Under the pieces are notes generated by a model. That model saw only the letters and a program-made list of their open reading frames with translations. It was not told the origin of the DNA and did no database searches. Shown one piece after another: positions 7,861-17,209 of a DNA stretch of 64,000 nucleotides. How positions within the stretch are numbered: position 1 is the first letter of the stretch; every line of letters starts with the position of its first letter. Source of the stretch: Lentzea tibetensis (lineage in GTDB: Bacteria; Actinomycetota; Actinomycetes; Mycobacteriales; Pseudonocardiaceae); NCBI RefSeq assembly GCF_007845675.1, contig NZ_VOBR01000025.1:42940-106939 (forward strand), given 5' to 3'. The position numbers and the translations under genes are program-made.

Positions 7861-9956
7861 CGAGCAGAAGGGTTCTTCGTCCGGAGCAGGTCGCTGGGGT
7901 CGGCCAGCGCGCCACCGCTCTGCTTGCGCAGCTCCCGCTGGATCAGCTCACCCAGCACCTTCTCGGACAACGCGCGCCGCGCGTCGTTCTTCTGCTCGTG
8001 CGCCTGCCGCACCTCCTGCGCCTTGCGGCGGATGTTCTCGCACTCGGCGGGCTCGGCGCGTTCGGCGACGATGTCCGCGTAGTACAACGTGGTCGCGAGG
8101 CCGCTCGTGTCCAGGTCGCGGTAGAGCAGGCCGGCGTAGCGGCGCTGCTCCTTGTCGTCCTGCCTGCGGAACGCGTCCTTCGCGTTGTGCAGCCGCGACT
8201 TGATCCGGTCGCGGTGCCACGGCTCGATGTAGGAGTCGTACTTGGCGACGAACATCTCGACGATGTCGATGGCCCGCTCCAGCTCCTCCGTTGACTCCTC
8301 CTGAGGTGCTGGCGAGCCGTTCTCCACCGCCTTCGGGTGCAACGTCGCCGACTGCACGAACGTCGTCCCCGGCACGCGGACCACGACGGTGACGACGCGG
8401 TCGCCGTCGTAGTTGAAGCTCACCTCGACGTCGCTGTTGGGCTCGAGGCCCTCCGGCAGCTCGACCTCGATGACGCCCTGCACGCGGTTCTTGCTGGCGA
8501 TCTTGTGCACGCCCTCGTGCACCGGCACGCGCACCTGACGGCCCGCCGCGGTGAACACCTTCGTCATCGGCTTCGTCAGCGGGTACTGCGTGCCCTTCGG
8601 GATGATCTCGACGAACGCATCCGGGTTGTCGCCGTCGACGGCCGCGATGCCCAGCGCCATCGTCGTCTGCTCGTAGATCACCAGCCCGGACGCGGACATC
8701 GCGCCGTGCAAGGAGTTCTTGCACTTCGAGCAGTTCTCGGACTCGTCGTCGTTGACGGTCCCGCACGACGGGCACTCGAGGCCGCTCACCGCGTCGGCGA
8801 GGATCGCCGCACCGAGCGCGACGCACTCCATCGGCTTGTCCATCCGCACCTTGTCCGCGCCGAACCGGCTGACGACGGCCTCGCGGACGGACGTGGTGAG
8901 CGTCGACCCGCCGACCAGCAGCACGTCGGTGATGTCCTCCGGCGTGAAGTTGCCCTCCGCGAGCACGCTGTCCACCAGCGCCATGGTCCGCGCCACGAGC
9001 GGCGCGATGAGCCGCTTGACCTCTTCCCTGGTGACCTCGTAGAACACGTCCACCAGCGGCCCGTCCGGCGAGGTGCGGAACGCGCCGGGGATGTTCACCT
9101 CGGCGAACTCGCTCTGCCCCAGCCTGCGCTTCACCTGCTCCGCGCTCTCCTTGAGCAGCCTGCGGAACTTCTGGTCCAGCATCGGCTCGCCGTACTCGGC
9201 GCGGATCTGGTCGAGCACGTGGTCGACGATCAGGTGGTCGAAGTCGTCGCCGCCGAGCCAGTTGTCGCCGGCGGCACCGGCGACCTGGAGGTGGTTGCGG
9301 CCGTCGCCGTCCTGCACCATCTGCAGCAGCGAGATGTCGAACGTGCCGCCACCCAGGTCGTAGACCAGCACGCGCTTGCCGGTCGTCCCCACCTCGCGCA
9401 CGCCGTACGCGATCGCCGCCGCGGTCGGCTCGTCGATCAGCCGCTTCACCACCAGGCCCGCCGCCTCGGCCGCCTGCCTGGTCGCCGCGCGCTGGGCGAT
9501 CTCGAAGTAGGCGGGCACGGTGATCACCGCGTGCGTGACCTCGGTGCCGAGTCCCCTGCCGACGTCCTGCTTGATCTTGTGCAGGATCAGGCTGGAGATC
9601 TCGGTGGGCGTCCGGACCTCCTTGCCCATCCGGATCGCGGCCGTCGGGTCCGTCTCGGACGCCGGGACGATCTCGTAGTCGAACCGCTTGCTCACCTCGG
9701 CGACCTGCGGCTCGCCGACCGTCCGGCCCATCAGCCGCTTGACGGAGAACACCGTCGTGGTCGAGTCCTTCGCGCCGTGCACCGCGTCCTCGCCGACGAC
9801 GGCGTACTCGTCGCCGTTCTTGCGCGTGCGCACGCCGACCACGGACGGTGTGTGCGGTTTCGCGTCCACCTGCAGGACTTCTGTCGTCTTGCGGTCCGGG
9901 TAGTGGACGGCCGCCACCGAGTTGGTGGTCCCGAGGTCGATGCCGATTGCCTTCAT
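7857..9956 (-). CDS. DnaK-like Hsp70 with zinc-ribbon insert
   Basis: 699 aa against ~620-640 for housekeeping DnaK. The nucleotide-binding domain is intact: GIDLGTTNSVAAV, YDLGGGTFDISLL, IDEPTAAAIAYG and VLLVGGSTLT. After the last helix of that domain, at ~395-412, sits an insert with a CPSC-x10-CSKC zinc ribbon, unusual for Hsp70. A beta substrate-binding domain follows (ALGIAAVDG..., IIPKGTQYPL, and a GVIEVELPEG segment), then a charged helical lid. The start overlaps the GrpE-like stop (9953-9956) and its stop overlaps the next Hsp70-like start (7857-7860). With its own GrpE and J-like partners encoded alongside, it looks like a dedicated chaperone rather than the housekeeping one. Confidence 0.88.
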   Translation of the reverse strand: MKAIGIDLGTTNSVAAVHYPDRKTTEVLQVDAKPHTPSVVGVRTRKNGDEYAVVGEDAVHGAKDSTTTVFSVKRLMGRTVGEPQVAEVSKRFDYEIVPASETDPTAAIRMGKEVRTPTEISSLILHKIKQDVGRGLGTEVTHAVITVPAYFEIAQRAATRQAAEAAGLVVKRLIDEPTAAAIAYGVREVGTTGKRVLVYDLGGGTFDISLLQMVQDGDGRNHLQVAGAAGDNWLGGDDFDHLIVDHVLDQIRAEYGEPMLDQKFRRLLKESAEQVKRRLGQSEFAEVNIPGAFRTSPDGPLVDVFYEVTREEVKRLIAPLVARTMALVDSVLAEGNFTPEDITDVLLVGGSTLTTSVREAVVSRFGADKVRMDKPMECVALGAAILADAVSGLECPSCGTVNDDESENCSKCKNSLHGAMSASGLVIYEQTTMALGIAAVDGDNPDAFVEIIPKGTQYPLTKPMTKVFTAAGRQVRVPVHEGVHKIASKNRVQGVIEVELPEGLEPNSDVEVSFNYDGDRVVTVVVRVPGTTFVQSATLHPKAVENGSPAPQEESTEELERAIDIVEMFVAKYDSYIEPWHRDRIKSRLHNAKDAFRRQDDKEQRRYAGLLYRDLDTSGLATTLYYADIVAERAEPAECENIRRKAQEVRQAHEQKNDARRALSEKVLGELIQRELRKQSGGALADPSDLLRTKNPSAR

Positions 9957-10366
9957 GGACGTGGCTCCTCTTCCTGTCCCGCGACGATCACCTCGGCGGG
10001 CCGGAAGACCCTGCCGTCCCGCTGGTAGCCCCGGCGCACCACCTCGACGACGGTGTCCTTCGCGGCGTCAGAATCTCGTGCGACACCAACGACTTCGTAG
10101 CGGCTGAGGTCGACGGTGTCGCCCGGTTCGCCGAACACCACCAGCCCCGCCTCCCCCAGCGCGCCCCTGAGCTGGCTGCCGAGCCGCCCCACGGTCGTGA
10201 GCAGCGCGGCCGGGTTGTCCGGCGACCACCCGCCGCGCGCGTGCGCGTCGATCCGGTCGAACGAGTCGAGCACCGGTATCAGCGACTGCAGCAGCTCTTC
10301 CAGCTCGTCGCGCAGCTCGAGGCGCTCCAGCATCCCGCGCGCCAGCCTGCTGTACTCGTCGGTCAC
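9953..10366 (-). CDS. GrpE-like nucleotide exchange factor (short)
   Basis: 137 aa with a long N-terminal helix (LARGMLERLELRDELEELLQSLIPVLDSFDRI) and a small beta domain ending VVEVVRRGYQRDGRVFRPAEVIV. The latter closely matches the GrpE signature (V.EV...GY...G.vlRpA.V.V). The usual long charged N-terminus of GrpE (~180-200 aa) is missing. GTG at 10366 is preceded by GGGAGGTGA and overlaps the previous stop by 4 nt. It is placed directly before the DnaK-like gene and most likely releases ADP from that Hsp70. Confidence 0.85.
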   Translation of the reverse strand: MTDEYSRLARGMLERLELRDELEELLQSLIPVLDSFDRIDAHARGGWSPDNPAALLTTVGRLGSQLRGALGEAGLVVFGEPGDTVDLSRYEVVGVARDSDAAKDTVVEVVRRGYQRDGRVFRPAEVIVAGQEEEPRP

Positions 10367-10587
10367 CGGTCACCTCCCGGGAACACGAACAGGTCGACGA
10401 AGAGCCTGCGGTCGCGCAGCCTCAGCTCGTCCCACGCCACCCGCGCCTCGTGGGTGAACCTGTTGTCCCGCAGCAGCTTGAACGACGCGTTCTGCACCTC
10501 CGCGTGCGACGACTCCGGCGTGATGCCGATGTCCGCGAACACGTCGTACGGGAACGGCCCGTCCCACGCGGTGAGTGGATCTTTCAC
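10363..10587 (-). CDS. Small J-domain-like protein lacking HPD
   Basis: 74 aa, too small for most gene callers but fixed by 4-nt overlaps on both sides (10584-10587 and 10363-10366). The body, from FPYDVFADIGITPESSHAEV to RRLFVDLFVFP, has the helix spacing of a J-domain (LGI.p.as..Ei...). The HPD tripeptide that activates Hsp70 is absent. A clear relative lies inside the big CHAT protein at about residues 1005-1065 (FPYRVLAPLGIGPDASMPEI..., ending KRLPVDADLYPI). It is probably a small adaptor between the CHAT/TPR protein and the Hsp70, which is inference from position and resemblance. Confidence 0.7.
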   Translation of the reverse strand: MKDPLTAWDGPFPYDVFADIGITPESSHAEVQNASFKLLRDNRFTHEARVAWDELRLRDRRLFVDLFVFPGGDR

Positions 10588-13500
10588 GGTGTGCTCCCAT
10601 CGGACTGGCTCGCGGCCCAGCGCCGCACGAGCTCGGTGAGCGTGCGCTGGGCGAAGATCTCCTTGGGGTCGGCGGCGACGGCGTCCACCGCGAGCAGCAG
10701 CGCGGACATCAGGTCCGCCTCGGCGAGCGCGCTCTTCGCGAGCCGGACCGCCGTCACCGAGCGGGCCTCGTCCGGCCGGTGCGCACCCGGTTCGAGCCGC
10801 ATCAGCTCGTCCGGCGTCATCGTTCCGTAGATCACCGAACGCACCTGGTCGGCCGCGGTCTCCAGTGCCTCCAGCAACTGGATCATGCCCGGCGCCGAGC
10901 GCAGGCCACCGGTCAGCACGGTCAGCGCCTCGGCGAGCGCCACCGCGTGCCCGCCCGCCCACGGCCGGTCCATCGACCGCTGCACCAGCGTGTGCGCGAG
11001 GCCGACGCGCGCCATCATCGTCGCCGGGTTCAGCTCGATCGCCAGCCGCAGGTCGTCGATCGCCTGGTCGTAGTCGAACGAGAAGTCGAACGCGAGGTCG
11101 ACGACCTCCAGCATGATCGCCTGCGCCCGCCGGTACAGGGCCTCGGCGTGCGCGCGCCGGAGCAGGTCGTCCGTGCGCAGGCCGGGGATCTCGCGGACCC
11201 GTTCGACCAGCTCGACCGCGCGCTGCGGCCGTTGCACGCGGCCCGGTCCCGGAGGGGTCATCGCCTCCACGGACGCGTCCACGAACTCGGCGATCTCCCG
11301 GCGGGCGCGCGCGGCGAGGCCGGCGCTTCCCGCCATCTGCAAAGCGGTGCGCAGCGACCGGACGGCGGTGTCCACACCGGACTCCTCTTCGCCCGCCACC
11401 GCTGCGCGGGCGATGTCGATGTGGCAGCGCACCGCGATGCGCGCGGAGTCCTGCCACAGCCGCGCCTCCCGGCCGCCGAGGTAGGTGTAGGCGGGGTCCG
11501 TGTCGAGGAACGCCCGGCACGTCTCGCATTCGCCGCCGGTGCAGCCGCAGCTCCGGTTCGCCTCGGCGAAACCCGCCTTGGGCCGTTCCGGCAGCATCGC
11601 GAGCGCCCGCTCCGGACGGCCGTCCTCCAGCAATGCCCGCGCGGGCGCGAGTCGGGAGAACGCCGCGCACAACCGCGTGACCAGCTCGGCGGACACCGCC
11701 TCACCGTCCTCTTCGGACGGTGTGCGATCGGCCCGCCGCACCAGGTCCGCGGCCAGCCTGGCCAGTGCGTCCGACAGCCCGGCGACGCGCTGGAACGCAG
11801 GCCCGCCGAGCACTCCGGCCACCGTCGTCCGCTCCGCCAGCTCGGCGAGCACGTCCCTGCCCAGCCGCTCCACCCGCACCGTGAGGCCGAGCGCGCGGTA
11901 GTGCGCGGCCAGCGCCGGACGGCCGTCCCGGTCGTGCTTCTCGGCCGCGGCGTGCAGCTCGCCGGTCAGGTGCTCGAGCATCCGGCGGCGCAGCGCGCGG
12001 ATCTCCAGCACCGGCACCATGAAGCGGTAGCGCAGCGAGCGCCCCTGCCGCCAGCGCTCCCAGTACTCCTCGTCGCCGAGCGTCGTGACCCACATCCCGA
12101 TGCACCGCTGCCACGCCTGGCGGCCGTGCTCCCACGCCTCCGCGCGATCGAGATCCCTTGCCGCCCACCGATGTGCGATCGCGAGGCAGTGCGCGGTGAC
12201 GGTGTCCGCCGGGTCCGCGCGCAGCAGCTCCTCCCAGGCGGTGATCGCCTGGTGACGTCCGACGTGCAGCAGCGTCAGCAGCGGCGCGTCGCTCGGCGCC
12301 GCCGCGCACAGCCGCTCGAACAGGTTCGACGGCTCGCCCTCGGTCAACGCGCCGAACGCGCGGCGCAACGTCTCCGCGTCGCGGATCGGGTAGAGGTCGG
12401 CGTCGACCGGGAGCCGCTTGTCCCACGACCGGAACGTCGCCGCGACACCGATGGCGGCGGCCACGTTCTCCCGCATCGCCCGCATCTCGACGTCCTTGAT
12501 CTCCGGCATGGACGCGTCCGGCCCGATGCCGAGCGGCGCGAGCACCCGGTACGGGAAGTCCTCCTCCACCTCGGCGCTCGGGTCCGGCACCAGCGAGGCC
12601 TCGCGCAGGCGCCGCGTCCAGCCGAACGACGCCATCAGCTCGGTGAGCAGCGCGCGTCGCGCGGGCACGTCGGCGTGGTCGTCGGGCAGCTGCCCGTAGC
12701 TCTCCAGCGCCTCGTCCCAGCGGCCGCCGGTCTCCAGCGCCCGCGCCCGCGCGTAGCCGAGCCGGACGTCGGCGTCCGCGTGGTGGCAGCCGGTGTACAG
12801 CTCGACGGCTGCCGCCCAGTCCTCAGTGGACTCGGAGATGCGCGCTCCGGCGTACCGCGCAAGCGCTTTCGCGTCGCGGAACCCGCCGAGCGCCTCGGCT
12901 GCCGTCGCGGCGGCGACCCAGTCCTCGCGGTCGAGCGCCGCGCGAACGACCGCGTACCCGGCTCGCGGACCGGACTCGGCGAGACCGGCGGGCAGTCCGG
13001 CGAACCAGCGCTCGGCCTCGGGCCAGTCGCCCGCGTCCTCCGCCATCCGGCCGCGCACCAGGTCCCGCCTCGACACGACGTCCTTGACGCCGTCCGGAAC
13101 CCGTTCGTAAGCCTCCAGCGCGGCCGGGAGGTCGCCGTCGTTCTCGGCGACCCGGCCCGTCGCGTAGCCGAACAGTCCAGCCAGCTCCTCGGTGGGCGGC
13201 GGGATCGAGCGGTAGGCGTCGACCAACGCGCGGTGGTCGTCGCGCGCGTCGGCGGCGCGGCCGAGCGCGATGGCGCGCAGCAGCGCGATCTCGTCGTCAT
13301 CGTCGAGTCCGTGCAGCGCCTCGACGACGGCCTGCCAGTCGCTTCGTTCCTCGGCGATGCGGGCACGGGCGAGCCCGCGCATGCGGCTCACCTCGCCGTG
13401 CTGGAAACCCGGTGGCAGCAGGTGCAACGCGTCCAGCACAGACGGCCACAGCCCGGCGTCGAACGCGACCCTGCCGTCAGCGAACCGCACGTGCACGCGC

Positions 13501-15584
13501 ACGTCGCGGTACTGGTCGGGCAGCTCGTGGAAGATCTTCGCCGCGTCGGCGAAGTCACCGCGATCGGCGGCGGCCCTGCCCCGTGCGTACGGCAGCGCCA
13601 GCCCGGCGTCCACACCGCGGTCGGCGGCGGTCTCGTAGCACTCCACCGCGGCCGCCCACGTCCCGTCGGCCTGGTGCCCGCGGCACAGCGCCTCGCGCCC
13701 GATCGCGTCCGCGACGTCACCGGCCGACGCGTACGCCTCGATCGCGCCGGCCACGTCCTTCACCGCCTCGCGGACGCGGCCGTGGCAGTAGGCGCGCCAC
13801 GGCCCGGCGTCGCGGTAGCCGTCCGGCCGGGTGTGCAGCACCGCGTCGAACGCGGCCGCCGCGGCGGCCCAGTCACCGGCGTCGCGGTGCTCGGACGCGC
13901 GCTCGAACAGCACGGCCAGGTTCTGCTCGTCGAGCGCCCGCTCGCGCAACGCCACCGCGTCCCGGTAGCCGTCCGGCAGGTCCGCGGTGATCTCGTCGCA
14001 GTACGCGATCACCGACTCCCACGCGCACGCCTCAGCGGCCTGCCCGGCGGCACGCAGCGCGGTGGCCGCCTTCGCCGCCAGCCCGACCTCGGTCGCCACG
14101 CAGTCGAACACCTGCTCCGGCACCGCGTGCTGCACACCGTCGAGCAACGACTCCGCCGCGGTGACGTCGTTGCGCCCGAGCAGCTCGCCGATCATCTTGA
14201 ACCGGTCGGCGACCTGCTCCAGCCGTCCCTCCTGGGCCAGCCACTCCAACGGCTCCGGGTGGTCGTCGCGGCCCATGTCGGCGTAGCGGACGACCTGGTT
14301 CCAGTCACCGCGCAGCCGCGCGAACCGGCTCGCCTCGACCAGCGACTCCAGGCGGACGACCCCGTCCGTCGGATCGTCCACATCGGACATCGCCTGGTGG
14401 CCGCGTGCGAGCGGGTCGTGCGGCACGACGCCCTGGTTGACGACCTTGACCGCCTTGAACAGCCACGTGTGGCGGCACTGCTGGTGCAGCGACAGCACCG
14501 GCGTCGCCCACTCCATCGTGGTGTCGTCGAGCACGTTGACCATGTCGTTGCGGGCCTGTGCGACCGCCTCGTCGAGCGAGCCGTTCGTGGCCAGCGCGGC
14601 GAAGAGCGACGGCGTGAACCGCGCGGCGGCGACGTTGCTGACGTCCGCCTGCATCGCCACCACGGCGGGCACACCACCGGCGATCAGCTCGTCCGCGACC
14701 GCGGGTGCGGCCGGTGCGCCTTCCGCGCCCGCGCAGAGGTTCAGCACGACCAGGCGCACGTTCTGCGCGGCCGCGAGCTCGGCGGCGAGCCGGTCGCCCG
14801 CGATCGGGTCCGGCGAGCCGTCCTTGTTCTCCAGGAACACCCGGCCGCCGCGGGTGCCGTCGCCACCGGTGCCGTGCCCGAGCACGACGACCGCCGCGGG
14901 CATCTCGGTGTGCTTGGCCAGCGCGGCGCGCAGGTTCGCGAGCGTCGGCCTGGTGCGCCGCTTGCGGTCGGGCGCCCAGCCGAGCACCTCGGTCACCACC
15001 GCGGCCGGGTGCGCGCCGCGCAACATGGTCTCCTGCAACGCGGACACCTCCGCGCCGAGGTCGAGCGACCCGTCCTGCGGCTCGGCGACCACGACCAGCA
15101 CGCGGAACCGCGACGGCCTGCTCGACGGCGTCGGCAACCGGCCGGGCGACAACCCGCCGCCGGGCAGTGACCTGGTGAGCGAGAACCGCGTGTCGCCTGC
15201 CAGCCTGCGGTACGGCAGCGGCGGGCAGAGCACCTCGATCGGCAGGTCCGCGAGCGCGGACGGCAGCTCGAACCGCACCCGCAGCGACCGGCGGTGCTCC
15301 TCGGCCCGGCGCGCGCTCTCGAACAGGCACGCCGCGACCGGTTCGGGGAACAGCACGCCGAACAGCCGCTCCCCCAGCTCGCGAACCCGTTGGTGCACCG
15401 AGAGCTCCGCGCGTTCGACGCGGCGGAACTCCTCGTCCAGCAGGCGTTCGAACGACGCGCGGAACCCGTTGTCGCGTGGCACGCGCGTCACCGCGGCCGC
15501 CGACGACGGGCCGTTCGCCAGCACGAGGTAGCGGTTGCGGCCGATCTCGGAGACGCGGATGCGGAGCTCTTCGTACTCGTTCAC
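10584..15584 (-). CDS. Giant CHAT-protease/TPR protein with J-like and Cys-cluster modules
   Basis: 1666 aa, cytoplasmic (no signal or membrane segment). Residues ~110-350 form a CHAT (caspase-like) peptidase domain with His237 in LGHGTGG and Cys284 in LNLCAG, a proper His/Cys dyad. Residues ~390-1000 are a long array of helical TPR-type repeats (W..AV.A.......A..GRA pattern about every 34-40 residues). A J-like segment lies at ~1005-1065. The C-terminal ~550 residues share a module with the neighbouring 542-aa protein: DPADT...H.LA, a W..CIG.W motif, LAPARALL and a CGC...CETC cluster (~1345) followed by DPAY...GGRE. The start is the GTG at 15584, which overlaps the previous stop by 4 nt. In other systems TPR-CHAT proteins are proteases unleashed by partner sensing. 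Here chaperone partners are encoded downstream. Confidence 0.88.
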   Translation of the reverse strand: MNEYEELRIRVSEIGRNRYLVLANGPSSAAAVTRVPRDNGFRASFERLLDEEFRRVERAELSVHQRVRELGERLFGVLFPEPVAACLFESARRAEEHRRSLRVRFELPSALADLPIEVLCPPLPYRRLAGDTRFSLTRSLPGGGLSPGRLPTPSSRPSRFRVLVVVAEPQDGSLDLGAEVSALQETMLRGAHPAAVVTEVLGWAPDRKRRTRPTLANLRAALAKHTEMPAAVVVLGHGTGGDGTRGGRVFLENKDGSPDPIAGDRLAAELAAAQNVRLVVLNLCAGAEGAPAAPAVADELIAGGVPAVVAMQADVSNVAAARFTPSLFAALATNGSLDEAVAQARNDMVNVLDDTTMEWATPVLSLHQQCRHTWLFKAVKVVNQGVVPHDPLARGHQAMSDVDDPTDGVVRLESLVEASRFARLRGDWNQVVRYADMGRDDHPEPLEWLAQEGRLEQVADRFKMIGELLGRNDVTAAESLLDGVQHAVPEQVFDCVATEVGLAAKAATALRAAGQAAEACAWESVIAYCDEITADLPDGYRDAVALRERALDEQNLAVLFERASEHRDAGDWAAAAAAFDAVLHTRPDGYRDAGPWRAYCHGRVREAVKDVAGAIEAYASAGDVADAIGREALCRGHQADGTWAAAVECYETAADRGVDAGLALPYARGRAAADRGDFADAAKIFHELPDQYRDVRVHVRFADGRVAFDAGLWPSVLDALHLLPPGFQHGEVSRMRGLARARIAEERSDWQAVVEALHGLDDDDEIALLRAIALGRAADARDDHRALVDAYRSIPPPTEELAGLFGYATGRVAENDGDLPAALEAYERVPDGVKDVVSRRDLVRGRMAEDAGDWPEAERWFAGLPAGLAESGPRAGYAVVRAALDREDWVAAATAAEALGGFRDAKALARYAGARISESTEDWAAAVELYTGCHHADADVRLGYARARALETGGRWDEALESYGQLPDDHADVPARRALLTELMASFGWTRRLREASLVPDPSAEVEEDFPYRVLAPLGIGPDASMPEIKDVEMRAMRENVAAAIGVAATFRSWDKRLPVDADLYPIRDAETLRRAFGALTEGEPSNLFERLCAAAPSDAPLLTLLHVGRHQAITAWEELLRADPADTVTAHCLAIAHRWAARDLDRAEAWEHGRQAWQRCIGMWVTTLGDEEYWERWRQGRSLRYRFMVPVLEIRALRRRMLEHLTGELHAAAEKHDRDGRPALAAHYRALGLTVRVERLGRDVLAELAERTTVAGVLGGPAFQRVAGLSDALARLAADLVRRADRTPSEEDGEAVSAELVTRLCAAFSRLAPARALLEDGRPERALAMLPERPKAGFAEANRSCGCTGGECETCRAFLDTDPAYTYLGGREARLWQDSARIAVRCHIDIARAAVAGEEESGVDTAVRSLRTALQMAGSAGLAARARREIAEFVDASVEAMTPPGPGRVQRPQRAVELVERVREIPGLRTDDLLRRAHAEALYRRAQAIMLEVVDLAFDFSFDYDQAIDDLRLAIELNPATMMARVGLAHTLVQRSMDRPWAGGHAVALAEALTVLTGGLRSAPGMIQLLEALETAADQVRSVIYGTMTPDELMRLEPGAHRPDEARSVTAVRLAKSALAEADLMSALLLAVDAVAADPKEIFAQRTLTELVRRWAASQSDGSTP

Positions 15585-17209
15585 CTGGCGGCCCCGAACA
15601 CCCAGTACCTGATCTTCGCCCAGGTCTTCCGCCACCAGCTCTGCTTCGGCCGGGGCGCGGGGCGTTGGACCTCAGCCGGCCGGACGACCGGCGGCTGCAG
15701 GCGCGCGGTCGCCTGCCGTGCGCGGTTCTGGAACGCCTTCGCCTGCTTGATCATGGCCTGGCTCATCAGCATCGTGGAGTCACCCGGCCGTTCCGTCAGC
15801 GCTCGGCCGATGACCTCCAGCGCGTGGTCGTGGTCGCCCCGCTCGTGCGCGTTGAGCGCCTGCGCGTTGTGCATGCCGCCGATGGCGCTCGCCAGCTGCT
15901 CCATCAGCTCGCCGATCTCGGTGTCCTTGCCCGCGCGGGGGAACGCGCGGAGCACCGTCCGCGCCTCGTCCATCAGCACGAGTGCGTGCCCGAAGTCGGC
16001 GTCGGCGGGATCGGCCGGGATGCTCTGCGTCGCCGCGTTCTGCAGCAGGACGACCAGATTGCGGCACGCGTACCAGGACAACGGGTTCAGCTCGGCCGCC
16101 CGGCGCAGGTCCGCGAGCGCGGACAGGGCGTCCGGGTCGGCGCGCTGGACACCGCGCTGCGCCAGCAGCTCGCTCAGCATGCGCGTCACCTCACCGAAAT
16201 CAGCGCCGAACACCGCCTCGGCCGTACCGACCGGTACCGCGGTGAGCACGTCGATCGCGTCGTCGTAACGCCGCTTCTGCAGGAAGAACCGCGCCCGCGG
16301 GAGCACGATGTCCGTGACGTGGCAGCGGAACTGCTCGTCCGCGCCCTGCCGGATGGCCGCCGTCCAGTGCTGACCGGCGGTGCGCAGATCCGGTTCCGGC
16401 GCGGTGACCGCGGTCTCCGCGACGCTCAGGTGCGCCTCGACCGTCATCGCGACGGCCTCGGCGCGCAGCTTCTTGCGGCCACCGACCGCGTGCGCGTACG
16501 CCGGGTTCTGCCGCGCGAACGCCGGGCAACCGGTGCGGCACAGCCGGGGCGGCTCACCGGACGCGGGGCAGTCCGCGCACCGCAGGTCCTCCAGGCTGGT
16601 CAGCGCGGCCAGCGGCGCACCCTGGTCGAGCAGCATCCGCGCCGGACCGAGCTGCGAGAAGTACTTGGCGGTGCGCCGGTTCCGCTCGTCACGTGAGGCG
16701 TTCAGCCGGGCGACGAGCTCGCGGCACTCGTCGTGCAGCTCGAGGTGGTCGATGAGCAACGGTCCACAAGGGATCTTCTTCTTCGTCGCCCCAGCGGGGA
16801 TTCCGCCGCGCACGGCGACCAGCCGGGCCGCGCGCACCTCCAGTGCGAGCAGCGCGGCCGTGCCGCTGTTCGCGCCGCGCGTCACGGTGTCGTGCAGCCA
16901 GTGCTCCAGCCGGTCGCGCACGGCATCGACCTCCGCCGACGGCACCTCCGTGCGGTAGCGGCGGGCGGCGTCCGTCGTGAACCACGCCCAGAAACCGGAG
17001 TCCGCCAGCAGGTTCGCCCACAGCCCGATGCACAGCCGCCAGTCGTCCTCGCCGCCGTTCACCAGCTGCCACAACGTCATCAGTGCCAGCGCGTGGGTGA
17101 CCCGGAAGTCGGCTGGGTCGGTGCGGTGCGCGTCGACGAGCAGCTCGACCGCGTGCTCGCGGTCGTCGCGTTCGAGCAGGCGGAGTGCTTCCGCGTGCGG
17201 CTCGCTCAC
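15581..17209 (-). CDS. TPR/Cys-cluster protein, paralogue of the CHAT protein C-terminus
   Basis: 542 aa without a CHAT domain. It parallels the C-terminal third of the CHAT protein in order and motifs: TDPADFRVTHALA, WRLCIGLWANLL, a W..WFTT segment, LGPARMLL, a LRCADC....CRTGC cluster (~209-228) and QNPAYAHAVGGRKKL. Then come TPR-like repeats, with a basic Pro/Arg/Trp-rich tail. Four Cys in the cluster suggest a bound zinc. The GTG at 17209 overlaps the HEAT-gene stop by 4 nt, and its own stop overlaps the CHAT start (15581-15584). It probably arose by duplication within the operon and may be the non-catalytic partner or regulator of the CHAT protein. Confidence 0.75.
   Translation of the reverse strand: MSEPHAEALRLLERDDREHAVELLVDAHRTDPADFRVTHALALMTLWQLVNGGEDDWRLCIGLWANLLADSGFWAWFTTDAARRYRTEVPSAEVDAVRDRLEHWLHDTVTRGANSGTAALLALEVRAARLVAVRGGIPAGATKKKIPCGPLLIDHLELHDECRELVARLNASRDERNRRTAKYFSQLGPARMLLDQGAPLAALTSLEDLRCADCPASGEPPRLCRTGCPAFARQNPAYAHAVGGRKKLRAEAVAMTVEAHLSVAETAVTAPEPDLRTAGQHWTAAIRQGADEQFRCHVTDIVLPRARFFLQKRRYDDAIDVLTAVPVGTAEAVFGADFGEVTRMLSELLAQRGVQRADPDALSALADLRRAAELNPLSWYACRNLVVLLQNAATQSIPADPADADFGHALVLMDEARTVLRAFPRAGKDTEIGELMEQLASAIGGMHNAQALNAHERGDHDHALEVIGRALTERPGDSTMLMSQAMIKQAKAFQNRARQATARLQPPVVRPAEVQRPAPRPKQSWWRKTWAKIRYWVFGAAR

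Noticed and set aside
10575-15170. A 1531-codon open frame on the plus strand opposite the CHAT gene
   Set aside because: Low-complexity Arg/Gly/His-rich translation with no domain. It is a shadow of codon bias at third-position G+C above 90%; the minus-strand protein has clear motifs.
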